The notes under the pieces are model-generated. The model saw nothing but the letters and a program-made list of their open reading frames with translations, did not search any database and had not been told where the DNA came from. Made by a program: the position numbers and the translations under genes. 64,000 nucleotides of DNA, from the NCBI GenBank assembly GCA_959602045.1, contig CAUGRT010000001.1, positions 100,918 through 164,917 on the forward strand. Reading direction: 5' to 3'. Every line of letters starts with the position of its first letter. The stretch's first letter is position 1. The stretch is from an uncultured Clostridia bacterium (lineage in GTDB: Bacteria; Bacillota; Clostridia; UBA1381). Shown one piece after another: positions 15,626 through 24,363 of this stretch.

Positions 15626-15627
15626 AA

Positions 15628-16734
15628 TTATCCGAACATATTCATAACAAAATCGTATAGCTGCGCCGTAGAATCGGGTTTCCCGATATGCCGTATGCTT
15701 TCGCGCAGCAGCTCCACGCGCCATTGCTCATGGAACAGCTGATACAAAGCCTCCGAAATGGTGTATTCGCTGTTCACGGAAAGCACCGCACCACTATTGA
15801 CCAAAAACGCAAGATTTTTATCCTCCTGCCCCGGAATCGGATTCATTGCAATCATCGGCAATCCCTTGGCAAACGCCTCGGAGGTCGTCAATCCGCCGGG
15901 TTTTGTAATAATCACGTCCGACGCGTCCATCAGCTGATCTACATTATGTACAAAGCCGTACACATGCATGTCCTTTTTCCAATGCTGTTCATCGACAAAG
16001 CACCGCAGCTTCTCATTGGAGCCGCAAACAATCAGCACTTGAAAATCCGCGTCAAAGTTATCAATCTCCGTCAAAGCCTCTTGAATATTGCCATATCCCA
16101 TCGACCCCATCATAACCAACAGCGTCTTTCGTTCGGCAATCCCCAATTGACGGCGTATTACGCTCTGCTCCGTCTTATAAGAGAACTCCTTTTTAATCGG
16201 GATCCCAAACGATAGCAGCTTTTCTGTCGGAATCCCTTTTCGGTTCATTTGATAAGCGAGTAAGCTATCCGGAATTACATAATAATCCAATTCAGTACTT
16301 TCCCAGAAAGGATGAACCGTAAAATCGGTTACGATTCCGATCAGCGGACATTGCACAACACCCTTATCGCGCAAAATGCTCATCACCACTCCGGCATAGC
16401 TGTGTGTTCCGATAATCAGATCCGGCGCAAAGTCCTGCACATACCCGATCAGCTTCTTTGTAATTTTGTTGGATACCAAAGAGGTGACGGATATTTTGTC
16501 ATAAGGCTCGTCCTCGCGGCTGAGCTTATCGTAAACCAATCCATACGCCTTTGACAGATATTTGGTCGAAAGCAAATATCCGTCTTGAATGATATTGCCT
16601 AAACGCTCGCTGATATACTCAAAAATATCCAGCATCTCACATTGGTGTCCCCGTTCTTCAAAATAATTTATAATCGCCGCCGCAGTGGAGTGGTGTCCGT
16701 ATCCGGCTTTGACCGACATCAGCAGTATTTTCAC
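15628..16734 (-). CDS. Processive diacylglycerol glycosyltransferase-like protein (MGDG synthase/UgtP type)
   Basis: The 368-residue product is a GT28-family enzyme. The N-terminal MSVKAGYGHHSTAAAI matches the MGDG-synthase domain that binds the lipid acceptor, while VMMGSMGYGNIQEAL and TKPGGLTTSEAFAKGLPMI form the C-terminal nucleotide-sugar site. UgtP-type enzymes put glucose or galactose on diacylglycerol to make glycolipids and lipoteichoic acid anchors at the membrane. The start is GTG 16732-16734, seven bases after AAGGAGG, and overlaps the tatD-like stop (GTGA). Sugar and acceptor are not fixed by sequence. Confidence 0.85.
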   Translation of the reverse strand: MKILLMSVKAGYGHHSTAAAIINYFEERGHQCEMLDIFEYISERLGNIIQDGYLLSTKYLSKAYGLVYDKLSREDEPYDKISVTSLVSNKITKKLIGYVQDFAPDLIIGTHSYAGVVMSILRDKGVVQCPLIGIVTDFTVHPFWESTELDYYVIPDSLLAYQMNRKGIPTEKLLSFGIPIKKEFSYKTEQSVIRRQLGIAERKTLLVMMGSMGYGNIQEALTEIDNFDADFQVLIVCGSNEKLRCFVDEQHWKKDMHVYGFVHNVDQLMDASDVIITKPGGLTTSEAFAKGLPMIAMNPIPGQEDKNLAFLVNSGAVLSVNSEYTISEALYQLFHEQWRVELLRESIRHIGKPDSTAQLYDFVMNMFG

Positions 16735-17516
16735 TGTTTTCCTCCTTTTTCATCAATATGGAACAGCTGACAGCCGTTCCGATAGGTGATTTCCGCAATG
16801 GTTTCATAAGGCAAGTTTTTAATCTTCGCCAGAGTTTCTGCCACAAAATGCATATACCGCGAATCATTGCGCCGTCCCCGCTGCGGCTCCGGCGTCAGAT
16901 ACGGCGCGTCTGTTTCCGTCACCATCCGATCCAGCGGCACATATGCCGCAACCTCTTTCGGGCGAACCGATTTTTTAAAAGTCAGCGATCCGCCAAAGGC
17001 AATATACATGCCCCAATCCAGAATTTCACGCGCCATCTCAACGCTCCCGGCATAGCAATGGAACACGCCGCCGCAGTCGCGGACATTGCAGGCACGAAGA
17101 ATATCCATCGTATCCTTATGTGCGTCCCGATCATGAATAATAACCGGCAGCTTCAGCTCCTTCGCCAGCTCAACCTGTTGTGCAAAACATTCTTTCTGCG
17201 TTTTTTTATCCGAAAAATCATAAAAATAATCTAACCCGATTTCGCCGATTGCCTTAATCTTCGGATGCTGCGATTCCCTGCGCAGACGATCCAAATCCTC
17301 GTTCCCCATCTGTGCGGTTTCATGCGGATGAACGCCCACCGCCCCATACATAAAATCGTATTTTTCACATAAAGCAACAATATCGTCAATCTCTCCGCAA
17401 GAGGAGCAAGCGTTCAGGATTCGCCCGATTCCGTTTTCCGGCATCGACGCCAACACCTCGTCCACGTCCTCTGCAAAGCGTTCGTCATTATAATGAGCAT
17501 GAGTATCAAATAACAT
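16731..17516 (-). CDS. TatD family metal-dependent hydrolase
   Basis: The 261-residue product is a TIM-barrel DNase/metal hydrolase. The ligands are visible as FDTHAHYN (HxH), GEIGLDYFY (Glu), PVIIHDRDA (His), VFHCYAG (His) and TETDAPYLTP (Asp). TatD proteins have 3'-5' exonuclease activity on DNA or RNA and contribute to repair. Length is normal. The start overlaps the 5-FTHF cyclo-ligase stop by 11 bases and the stop overlaps the glycosyltransferase start, in a tightly packed minus-strand run that begins at ecfT. Confidence 0.92.
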   Translation of the reverse strand: MLFDTHAHYNDERFAEDVDEVLASMPENGIGRILNACSSCGEIDDIVALCEKYDFMYGAVGVHPHETAQMGNEDLDRLRRESQHPKIKAIGEIGLDYFYDFSDKKTQKECFAQQVELAKELKLPVIIHDRDAHKDTMDILRACNVRDCGGVFHCYAGSVEMAREILDWGMYIAFGGSLTFKKSVRPKEVAAYVPLDRMVTETDAPYLTPEPQRGRRNDSRYMHFVAETLAKIKNLPYETIAEITYRNGCQLFHIDEKGGKQ

Positions 17517-18054
17517 AACAATTTTTCTCCGTAATAATCATATCCATCGGAACGTCCCGTTCCTCGGTTTCAATTTTCTCAACTAACTGAAATTCATAGC
17601 AGATACCGATTCGCAATCCCGAAAAATCCGCCAAAAACCGATCATAGCAGCCTTTTCCAAATCCCAGCCTACCGCCGCTGCGGTCAAAGCCCACTCCCGG
17701 AACCAATACCGCCTCAATCTGTTCCTTGCTGATTTCTTCTGTTTTTATCGGCTCACGAATCCCATAAGCGCCGCGATGTACGGCGTTCAAATCGTGCAAA
17801 GCATACGGCGTGATTTTTCCGGTTTCCGCATCCGTAACCGGCACCGCAACCGTTCCGTCGCTTTTGAGCAGCTCCCGAATAGCATCATCCACGCAGACCT
17901 CATGAAATGCCGAAAGATACGCCATTACACAGCGTTTTCCCCGACATAGGTCACGCAGCCGTTCGCATACCGCCGCACTGTACCGTTCGATCTCCGCGCT
18001 GCTTAATGCCCGGCGCTGTTCCCGAAGCTGCTGCCGCAGTTGATTCTTCTCCAT
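17506..18054 (-). CDS. 5-formyltetrahydrofolate cyclo-ligase
   Basis: The enzyme recycles 5-formyl-THF to 5,10-methenyl-THF using ATP. The 182-residue product shows the N-terminal helix KNQLRQQLREQRRALS, the middle VAVPVTDAETG and REPIK segments, VLVPGVGFDRSGGRLGFGKG (the conserved nucleotide/folate loop) followed by CYDRFL, and the C-terminal MDMIIT. The start is ATG 18052-18054, seven bases after GGGGAGG; the frame extends 21 more codons over the end of the upstream gene. It lies 19 bases after the DUF5711-like gene. Confidence 0.9.
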   Translation of the reverse strand: MEKNQLRQQLREQRRALSSAEIERYSAAVCERLRDLCRGKRCVMAYLSAFHEVCVDDAIRELLKSDGTVAVPVTDAETGKITPYALHDLNAVHRGAYGIREPIKTEEISKEQIEAVLVPGVGFDRSGGRLGFGKGCYDRFLADFSGLRIGICYEFQLVEKIETEERDVPMDMIITEKNCYVI

Positions 18055-18073
18055 CTGTATCCTCCCCGCTTCG

Positions 18074-19510
18074 TCAGACGCGCACAATCTCAATGCTGTT
18101 GGAATGAATGACCGCATAGGTGCTTTGATTGATCAGCACCAGCTTTAATACGTCCATCGTTGCGACATATTCATTCAGCCGATCGCTCCCGGCGCGGCGC
18201 AAAATCACGCTTCTGCCGTTATTATAAAGAATATATCTTCCGTCCACGTCCAGACAGTCGGCAAAATGATCCGCGATTATTTCGGAATCCATAACGCCTT
18301 TCCGTCCGTAGAGCTGAAACACCGGAATCCCGGCACTATCGAAATGAATCAGCTTATTGCCCTCCATATCATAGGCACAATGGCTGATGTCCACGCGGTC
18401 AAACCGCTTATCGCAGATGACGCGCCCGGTTGAGGTCATGCAAACCATGCTGTTATCCCCCAGCCCGGTAATCGTGTCGCCGGTATAGGATACGTCGAAC
18501 AGAATGGTATCGTCAAATGCCATCTCCACGCTATCGTTTTTGGAGCTGATGTCAAAAACCTTAATAATTGAATACACCTTACGGTCGGCATTCAGCAGCA
18601 CCGCCGCAACCCGTCGGGACGCGGACGAAATATCAGCGCTGATAACATTGTTCTGCCCGGAAAACCACGAGAATATTTCCTGACCCTCCTTATTATACAC
18701 CGATATTGCGCCCTTGTAATTGACCTTATCGCAGACAAGCACAATATCGCCGCCGGTAGACACCCGAATATCGCGAATCTTATCCTCGGTACTCTTTTCA
18801 AAAACCAAATTTTCTCCGTTATAAAGACAAAGCTTCGTTCCGTTCTCCGCACCGATTGCAATATATTGCCCGGCAACGCTGAGCAGCGGATCTACCACCG
18901 TTGTGTTTTTTTCCCAAAGCACACTGCCCGTTCCGTCAAGCAAGCAGAGATAATTGGTACGCGCACAGATTAAGCCGTTGCGGTAAGCGGCAAATTGTCC
19001 CGTTGCCGCGCTCTCAAATGGAACAACATGAACATTTTCTGCTCGTTCCACGCTCCGTACTCTCGTTTCTCCGGTATTATCCACATATTCCTGAATATTG
19101 GAGTTCTTTTCCGTCACCCCAATATCAATGGATTGCTCCATCTTCGGAAAAATGCGCCGAAAATTCTTTTCAAAATTCTTCTTGTAAGTCCCGATTACCC
19201 CAAAATCACTAAAATAGAACAGCACACCCAATGCCACGATTGCAAGAATGATTCCTATAATGCCGATCACGTTAAAAATCCGCCGCCGTTTTTGCTCCTT
19301 CTGCTCCTCCAGCCGCTGCCGGTATCGCTCCTCAAAGCCACTGCCGTCAAATTCTTCCTCATCTGTATCGTCCTCATCTTCCTCATCTTCGCCGTAAACC
19401 GCTGCATCCTCTAAATCAAAGCTTTCATAGTCTTCCGATTCTTCGACCTCTGCAACCTCTTCAACCTCCGCAGCGTCCTGCGTTTCTTCTTTCTGCTCAT
19501 CCTCACTCAC
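18074..19510 (-). CDS. DUF5711-like membrane-anchored beta-propeller protein
   Basis: The 478-residue product has three parts: a very acidic cytoplasmic tail of about 65 residues (runs of Glu and Asp), a short basic stretch and membrane helix (RRRIFNVIGIIGIILAIVAL, about residues 74-98), and a large outer domain. The outer part has repeated strands with YIAIGAENGTKLCLYNG, GGDIVLVCDKVNYKGAI and DRKVYSIIKVFDI, reading like a beta-propeller. I associate this layout with DUF5711 proteins of Clostridia, function unknown. The start is GTG 19508-19510 after AAAGGAGG and overlaps the truA stop by eight bases. Location between truA and folate genes suggests only operon sharing. Confidence 0.7.
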   Translation of the reverse strand: MSEDEQKEETQDAAEVEEVAEVEESEDYESFDLEDAAVYGEDEEDEDDTDEEEFDGSGFEERYRQRLEEQKEQKRRRIFNVIGIIGIILAIVALGVLFYFSDFGVIGTYKKNFEKNFRRIFPKMEQSIDIGVTEKNSNIQEYVDNTGETRVRSVERAENVHVVPFESAATGQFAAYRNGLICARTNYLCLLDGTGSVLWEKNTTVVDPLLSVAGQYIAIGAENGTKLCLYNGENLVFEKSTEDKIRDIRVSTGGDIVLVCDKVNYKGAISVYNKEGQEIFSWFSGQNNVISADISSASRRVAAVLLNADRKVYSIIKVFDISSKNDSVEMAFDDTILFDVSYTGDTITGLGDNSMVCMTSTGRVICDKRFDRVDISHCAYDMEGNKLIHFDSAGIPVFQLYGRKGVMDSEIIADHFADCLDVDGRYILYNNGRSVILRRAGSDRLNEYVATMDVLKLVLINQSTYAVIHSNSIEIVRV

Positions 19511-20234
19511 CGTAATCCACCTCCTTTAAAAAGAGTCCATGCGCCGGTGCGGTCATGCCGGCACGCTTTCTATCGCAGGAGTCCAAAATCTCTTTCGCCT
19601 GCCGATAGTCTATTTTTCCGCCGCCCATCATCACAAGCGTACCTGTGATAATGCGCACCATATTATACAAAAATCCGTTTCCCGTAATCTCCAGGGAAAT
19701 AGAATCCCGATCCTCCGTCAGCTCCAGAGCGTAAATCGTCCGCACCGTTGTTTTAACGGTAAATCCTGCCGAGGCAAAACCGATAAAATCATGCTCCCCC
19801 AAAAATGCCTCCGCCGCACAGCGCATTTTTTCAATTTCCAGCGGATATTTGTAATGCCATGCATATTTTCGCAGAAACACATCGGCGTCCGGTCGGTTCA
19901 AAATCCGATAAAGATAGGTTTTCCGGACCGCCGATGAGGACGCATGAAAATCCTCGTCTGCCCGTTCTGCCTTTTTGCAGAAAATATCCTCCGGCAGATT
20001 GGCGTTAACGGCATTTTTGAACTGTTCCGGTGCAATCCCGGTTTCCGTATAAAAATTACAGACATAATTCAGCGCATGAACGCCGGAATCGGTTCTGCCG
20101 CAGCCGATAATATTCGGAACTTCCCCGGTAATTTTCGTCACCGTATTTTTCAGAACCTCTTGAATTGTCATAGCATTTTTTTGAATCTGCCATCCATGAT
20201 ACGCCGATCCGTCAAATGCCAAAGTCAGTTTCAT
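19503..20234 (-). CDS. truA: tRNA pseudouridine(38-40) synthase TruA
   Basis: TruA isomerises uridines 38-40 in the anticodon arm. The 243-residue product starts MKLTLAFDGSAYHGWQIQKN and contains the catalytic Asp in GCGRTDSGVHALNYV. Later it has RTYLYRI-like KTYLYRILNRP, the ASSAVRKT segment and the C-terminal ITGNGFLYNMVRIITGTLV. Size is normal. The start ATG 20232-20234 lies three bases after the ecfT stop, typical of translational coupling. The ecfT-truA order is common in Firmicutes. Confidence 0.95.
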   Translation of the reverse strand: MKLTLAFDGSAYHGWQIQKNAMTIQEVLKNTVTKITGEVPNIIGCGRTDSGVHALNYVCNFYTETGIAPEQFKNAVNANLPEDIFCKKAERADEDFHASSSAVRKTYLYRILNRPDADVFLRKYAWHYKYPLEIEKMRCAAEAFLGEHDFIGFASAGFTVKTTVRTIYALELTEDRDSISLEITGNGFLYNMVRIITGTLVMMGGGKIDYRQAKEILDSCDRKRAGMTAPAHGLFLKEVDYGE

Positions 20235-20236
20235 AT

Positions 20237-21031
20237 TCAAATCAGCGTCACCCCCACTTGTAAGATTACGGCAGCCGCCGTCAATGCAATCGCCGCACCG
20301 TCCCGTCCGCACAGCTTTTTCTCATGCAGCCGCGTACGCTTGCCCATTCCGTAGCAGCGTGCGTCCATCGCCTGTGCCAGCGCGTCGGAATGACGAAAAG
20401 CGCCGATTAGGAGCGGAATGACCAATGGCAGTGCCGCTTTCGCCTTTTTTATAATTCCGCCGCCATCGAAATCCGCGCATCGGGATCGCTGTGCATCCGC
20501 AATCCGCTGCGCTTCTTCTCCCAACGTGGGAATAAAACGAATCGAAATTCCCATCATTACCGCAATATCGCGCACCGGCAGACGAAAAATCCCCAAAGGT
20601 TTTAATAAGCTTTCAATCGCGTCCGTCAAATCCAGCGGCTTTGTCGTCATAGTCAGCACCGACGCAGTGGAAACCAGTAAAATCAGCCGCAAAGCCGCGA
20701 TCACACCGTCATACAGTCCCTCATGCGTAACTGTCAGTTTCCCGATTGTAAACAGCGTTTCCCCCTCCGTCAGAAAGGAATCACAGACAAGCGTAAAGAC
20801 CGCCAGAAAAAGAACCGGCTTAATGCCGCGCAGAATCATCCCCGGCCGCATTCCGGATAAGAAAACAAGCATAACGCAAAGCACCAGTATATACAAAACC
20901 GCCATCGGTCGATATGCCGCGAAAATCATGACTGCCGCCGTCAAAATCATGATGATTTTAATCCGCGCGTCCAGGCGATGCAGTACCGAACCGGTGTCAA
21001 CGTATTGTCCGATCAAGATATTTTTAAACAT
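20237..21031 (-). CDS. ecfT: ECF transporter transmembrane subunit EcfT
   Basis: EcfT is the membrane coupling subunit that joins vitamin- or metal-binding S components to the EcfA ATPases. The 264-residue product has five to six hydrophobic helices. It starts with the typical QYVDTGSVLHRLDARIKII and has two coupling-helix Ala-Arg motifs: IADAQRSRCADF near residue 180 and ALAQAMDARCYGMGKRTRL near 228, where the second is normally A-R-G. Start ATG 21029-21031 is 15 bases after AAAGGA. The ATPase genes ecfA1/ecfA2, usually directly upstream, are absent; a palindromic repeat and the Mn riboswitch region follow instead. Confidence 0.9.
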   Translation of the reverse strand: MFKNILIGQYVDTGSVLHRLDARIKIIMILTAAVMIFAAYRPMAVLYILVLCVMLVFLSGMRPGMILRGIKPVLFLAVFTLVCDSFLTEGETLFTIGKLTVTHEGLYDGVIAALRLILLVSTASVLTMTTKPLDLTDAIESLLKPLGIFRLPVRDIAVMMGISIRFIPTLGEEAQRIADAQRSRCADFDGGGIIKKAKAALPLVIPLLIGAFRHSDALAQAMDARCYGMGKRTRLHEKKLCGRDGAAIALTAAAVILQVGVTLI

Positions 21032-21093
21032 GCTTTCGGATTAAATTCCTTTCCTAAAAATCAGTATTTTAGCTGTTGCAGAAAACCTTGGCA

Positions 21094-21186
21094 GACCATG
21101 CATCTGTTTTTCATTCTATGAAGGTGAGTTCCGCGCATCGTAGCGGATGTCTGAGCCGCAATAGAATGAAAAACAGATGCATGGTC
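21094..21186 (-). repeat. Palindromic repeat element, copy 6
   Basis: Perfect 26-base inverted arms (21094-21119 and 21161-21186, GACCATGCATCTGTTTTTCA...) enclose the core in reverse orientation. This is the cleanest copy in the window. It lies just upstream of ecfT. Confidence 0.93.
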
Positions 21187-21313
21187 CGAGTGCCACTCAA
21201 AAAAAACAAAACACCTCATAATCACAATAAAATACCATTATAAATTATATCATAAAGCCGAAAAAAGTCAATGGTTTTTACAAGGTTCAATGCGGAAATT
21301 TTAAGCATAGGTC

Positions 21314-21342
21314 TTGACATCCGGGAAATAATATGATATAGT
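21314..21342 (+). promoter_or_regulatory. Sigma-A promoter of the riboswitch/P-type ATPase unit
   Basis: TTGACA at 21314-21319, 17 bases, TATAGT at 21337-21342. Start near 21349, a few bases before the aptamer P1 stem. Confidence 0.8.
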
Positions 21343-21354
21343 AACTTTAGGAAA

Positions 21355-21457
21355 AAAATAAAAGGGAGTAGCTTGCGCCGAAGTCGGCGTAATGCGGTGT
21401 CGTCAGTACGATCCTTTTGGGTCCGTACCGCATTCTTTGTAGCGAGACTTTTATTGC
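21355..21457 (+). ncRNA. yybP-ykoY (Mn2+) riboswitch aptamer
   Basis: The class signatures are visible in order: AAAAGGGAGTAGC at the 5' side, the GCGCCGAAGTCGGCG hairpin, GTGTCGTCAGTACG, the arm CAGTACGATCC...GGGTCCGTACCG, and GTAGCGAGACTTTTA closing the aptamer. P1 is a perfect 8-bp helix (21357-21364 with 21448-21455). The 3' half of P1 (CTTTTATT) is also the 5' half of the terminator at 21444-21496. Metal-bound P1 would therefore block terminator formation and turn the ATPase gene on. Association with P-type ATPase genes is established for this class. Confidence 0.85.
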
Positions 21458-21496
21458 AGATGTTTTTTGTATGCAATAAAGGGACTCGTTTTTTTA
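21444..21496 (+). terminator. Riboswitch-controlled attenuator
   Basis: CTTTTATTGCA at 21448-21458 pairs with TGCAATAAAG at 21472-21481 (one bulge) and GAG/CTC extends the stem, followed by GTTTTTTTATT. It competes with aptamer P1 for the same CTTTTATT stretch. Confidence 0.8.
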
Positions 21497-21575
21497 TTGC
21501 TGACCGGGGATGGTAAAATATCCTGAATATCTGTTAAATTCAATGATGGGATCCAAAGAAAGGAAGGATTAGAAA

Positions 21576-24167
21576 ATGAATTGGTATCAAATGAAAAAAG
21601 AAGAGGTGCTGAACGAGGTTTCCGCAGCGGAATCGGGACTTTCTGCCGCTGAAGCGCAAAAGCGGTTAGAGAAATTCGGCAAGAATGAGCTGACGGAGGA
21701 AAAGCGTGAAAGTCCCATTATGATCTTTTTGGGGCAATACAAAGATTTTCTTGTGATTATTCTGATTATCGCGGCGATTATTTCAATGGTTTTAGGCGAT
21801 GTGGAAAGCTCCGCGGTTATTTTGATTGTTATCACAATCAACGCGATTCTCGGAACGGTTCAGGAAGTCAAGGCAGAGGCTTCATTGGCAGGACTTCGGG
21901 CAATGTCCGCGCCGACCGCCAAAGTTGTCCGTGACGGAAAGGTTCAGATTGTGAACGGGAATGAGGTCACAGTGGGCGATATTGTTGTCGTAGAAGCCGG
22001 AGATTATGTCTGTGCGGATGGCAGAATCATTGAAAACGCCGGGCTAAAGGCTGACGAAAGCGCGCTGACCGGCGAAAGCGAACCCGTTGAAAAGGCGGAT
22101 ACGGAATTGGCTGGCGAAAAGCCGTTGGGCGACAGAATTAACATGTTGTATTCGGGCAGCTTTGCAACCTACGGTCATGCCAGAATGGTTGTTACCGGCA
22201 TCGGCATGAACACCGAAATGGGAAAAATCGCGTCCCTGCTCAAAAACACCAAAGAGAAAAAGACGCCGCTCCAGATTTCTCTGGATAACTTCGGCAAAAA
22301 GCTCTCGTTCGGCATTATGGGCGTCTGTATCCTGGTGTTTATCTTAGCGATTTTGCGCGGGCAATCCCTGCCCAATGCCTTTGTTTTTGCGGTAGCGCTT
22401 GCCGTTGCGGCAATCCCGGAGGCGCTCAGCTCCATTGTCACTATTGTATTGAGCGTCGGAACGCAAAAGCTTGCCAATGAGCATGCGATTATTCGTAAGC
22501 TTCAGTCTGTAGAAGGTTTGGGCAGCGTTTCTGTAATTTGTTCGGATAAAACCGGAACTTTAACGCAGAACAAAATGACAGTGCAGAAGATTTATTTTGA
22601 CGGAAAAATTATTGATAAGGACGATACGCCCAATGAGCGCGAATCTCAGCTGATTATTGACGGTGCACTCTGTAACGACTCCGTCAGCCGGGAGGATCAA
22701 AAAATCGGCGACCCGACAGAGCTGGCACTGATTTTATACGCCAACAAGCACCAATTAAATTACGAAGCCATTCGCGAAAAATATCCCCGTCTGGGTGAAA
22801 TTCCGTTTGATTCGGACAGAAAGCTGATGAGTACCGTTCATAAAATCGGCGAGCATTACAAAATGCTGACCAAAGGCGCAGTGGATGTACTGATTCCAAA
22901 AATCCGCGAAATCAAAACCATGGACGGTAAGCGCGCGTTCACAGCCGAGGATATCGAAGAATTAAAGCGTGTAAATTTACAGTTTTCGCAGGACGGACTC
23001 CGTGTATTGGCAGTCTGTGAAAAAGACGTTGCGACTCCCGATGTCTGTCTGGAGGACGAGGATGAATACATTTTACTGGGGCTCATCGCCATGCAGGACC
23101 CTCCGCGTGAGGAATCCAAAGCCGCAGTTGCAAAATGTCGCGAAGCCGGGATTCGCCCGATCATGATTACGGGGGATCATCTGATTACCGCCTGTGCAAT
23201 CGCCAGAGAAATCGGAATTTTAGATGAAAACGGCCGCGGTGTGGAGGGCAGTGAGATCGAAAAGCTGTCTGATGCCGAATTGGAGGATTTTGTAACCGAT
23301 GTTGAGGTTTATGCGCGCGTTTCGCCGGAGCATAAAATCCGTATTGTCAGCGCATGGCAGCGAAAGGGATATATTGTTTCCATGACCGGCGATGGCGTCA
23401 ATGACGCTCCGGCATTAAAGCAAGCGGACGTTGGCGTGGCAATGGGCATTACCGGCAGTGAGGTTGCAAAGGATGCAGCGTCGATGGTTCTGACGGATGA
23501 TAACTTTGCGACCATTGTAAAAGCGGTCGAAAACGGACGAAACATTTATAAGAACATTCAAAAAGCCATTCAGTTCCTGCTTTCGGGAAATGCCGCCGGA
23601 ATTTTATCGGTACTGTATGCGTCATTGCTCGGCCTGCCGGTACCGTTTAAGGCAGTCCATCTGTTGTTTATCAACTTGCTGACCGATAGTCTGCCGGCGA
23701 TTGCCTTAGGCGTTGAGCCACATTCATCGGATGTTATGAAGGAACAGCCGCGGCCGAAAAATCAGTCCATTCTGACAAAAAACGTTTTGCGCAATATTGG
23801 AGTTGATGGGCTTGTGATTGCCGTAATTACGATGATTGCCTATTATATCGGATTACAGCAAGATGCAGACGTTGCCAGCACAATGGCATTTTCAACACTC
23901 TGTCTTGCCCGATTGGTACACGGCTTCAACTGCAAACGCGACCATGCCGTTTGGTTCACACGCACCATGTGGAATAACCGCAGCATGATCGGGGCGTTTC
24001 TGATCGGCTTTGTTCTGCTGAACGCCGTACTGCTGATTCCCGCTTTGCAGCGGATGTTTGAGGTTGCCGCGCTGTCCATTCCGCAGCTGATTGCGGTATA
24101 CGGTCTGGCGTTGAGTACCTTTATCATTATTCAGCCGCTAAAGATGATGATCTATCGCAAAAAATAA
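21576..24167 (+). CDS. P2-type ATPase, probable Mn2+ (or Ca2+) exporter
   Basis: The 863-residue product is a cation-transporting P-type ATPase of the Ca2+-pump branch with 10 membrane helices. Visible motifs are the actuator ALTGESEPVEK, the phosphorylation loop CSDKTGTLTQNKMTVQK, KGAVDVL for nucleotide binding, MITGDHLITA, and MTGDGVNDAPALKQADVGVAMG. Helix M4 reads AAIPEALSSIVTIVLS where Ca2+ pumps usually have PEGLP. Control by a Mn2+ riboswitch argues for Mn2+ efflux, as for the riboswitch-controlled YoaB/MntX-type pumps; the sequence itself cannot separate Mn from Ca. ATG follows AAGGAAGG. A terminator lies directly downstream. Confidence 0.9.
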   Translation: MNWYQMKKEEVLNEVSAAESGLSAAEAQKRLEKFGKNELTEEKRESPIMIFLGQYKDFLVIILIIAAIISMVLGDVESSAVILIVITINAILGTVQEVKAEASLAGLRAMSAPTAKVVRDGKVQIVNGNEVTVGDIVVVEAGDYVCADGRIIENAGLKADESALTGESEPVEKADTELAGEKPLGDRINMLYSGSFATYGHARMVVTGIGMNTEMGKIASLLKNTKEKKTPLQISLDNFGKKLSFGIMGVCILVFILAILRGQSLPNAFVFAVALAVAAIPEALSSIVTIVLSVGTQKLANEHAIIRKLQSVEGLGSVSVICSDKTGTLTQNKMTVQKIYFDGKIIDKDDTPNERESQLIIDGALCNDSVSREDQKIGDPTELALILYANKHQLNYEAIREKYPRLGEIPFDSDRKLMSTVHKIGEHYKMLTKGAVDVLIPKIREIKTMDGKRAFTAEDIEELKRVNLQFSQDGLRVLAVCEKDVATPDVCLEDEDEYILLGLIAMQDPPREESKAAVAKCREAGIRPIMITGDHLITACAIAREIGILDENGRGVEGSEIEKLSDAELEDFVTDVEVYARVSPEHKIRIVSAWQRKGYIVSMTGDGVNDAPALKQADVGVAMGITGSEVAKDAASMVLTDDNFATIVKAVENGRNIYKNIQKAIQFLLSGNAAGILSVLYASLLGLPVPFKAVHLLFINLLTDSLPAIALGVEPHSSDVMKEQPRPKNQSILTKNVLRNIGVDGLVIAVITMIAYYIGLQQDADVASTMAFSTLCLARLVHGFNCKRDHAVWFTRTMWNNRSMIGAFLIGFVLLNAVLLIPALQRMFEVAALSIPQLIAVYGLALSTFIIIQPLKMMIYRKK

Positions 24168-24171
24168 AATC

Positions 24172-24208
24172 AAGGGATATGGAGCGGCGAACTTCATATC
24201 CCTTTTGT
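24172..24208 (+). terminator. Terminator after the P2-type ATPase
   Basis: AAGGGATATG (24172-24181) pairs perfectly with CATATCCCTT (24195-24204), followed by a short T-run. Confidence 0.75.
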
Positions 24209-24247
24209 GCCTATGGAGAACCGGCGGAAAATATTTTTTTATTTTAG

Positions 24248-24280
24248 TGTAACATTTTCCCCTCGTGATTTGTTTTATAG
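24248..24280 (+). promoter_or_regulatory. Possible ECF-type autoregulatory promoter
   Basis: TGTAAC at 24248-24253 resembles the AAC-containing -35 element of ECF sigma factors. A candidate -10 (TGTTTTA) follows after about 17 bases. The match is loose, and an overlapping CCCCTC/GAGGGG helix could be an alternative explanation. Confidence 0.3.
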
Positions 24281-24363
24281 ATGAGGGGATCACAGAATGT
24301 CGTGTGGGGCGACATTCCAATACAGCTTGTTTGACCAAAACGAAACGCGTGGGGGGTGTTTGT

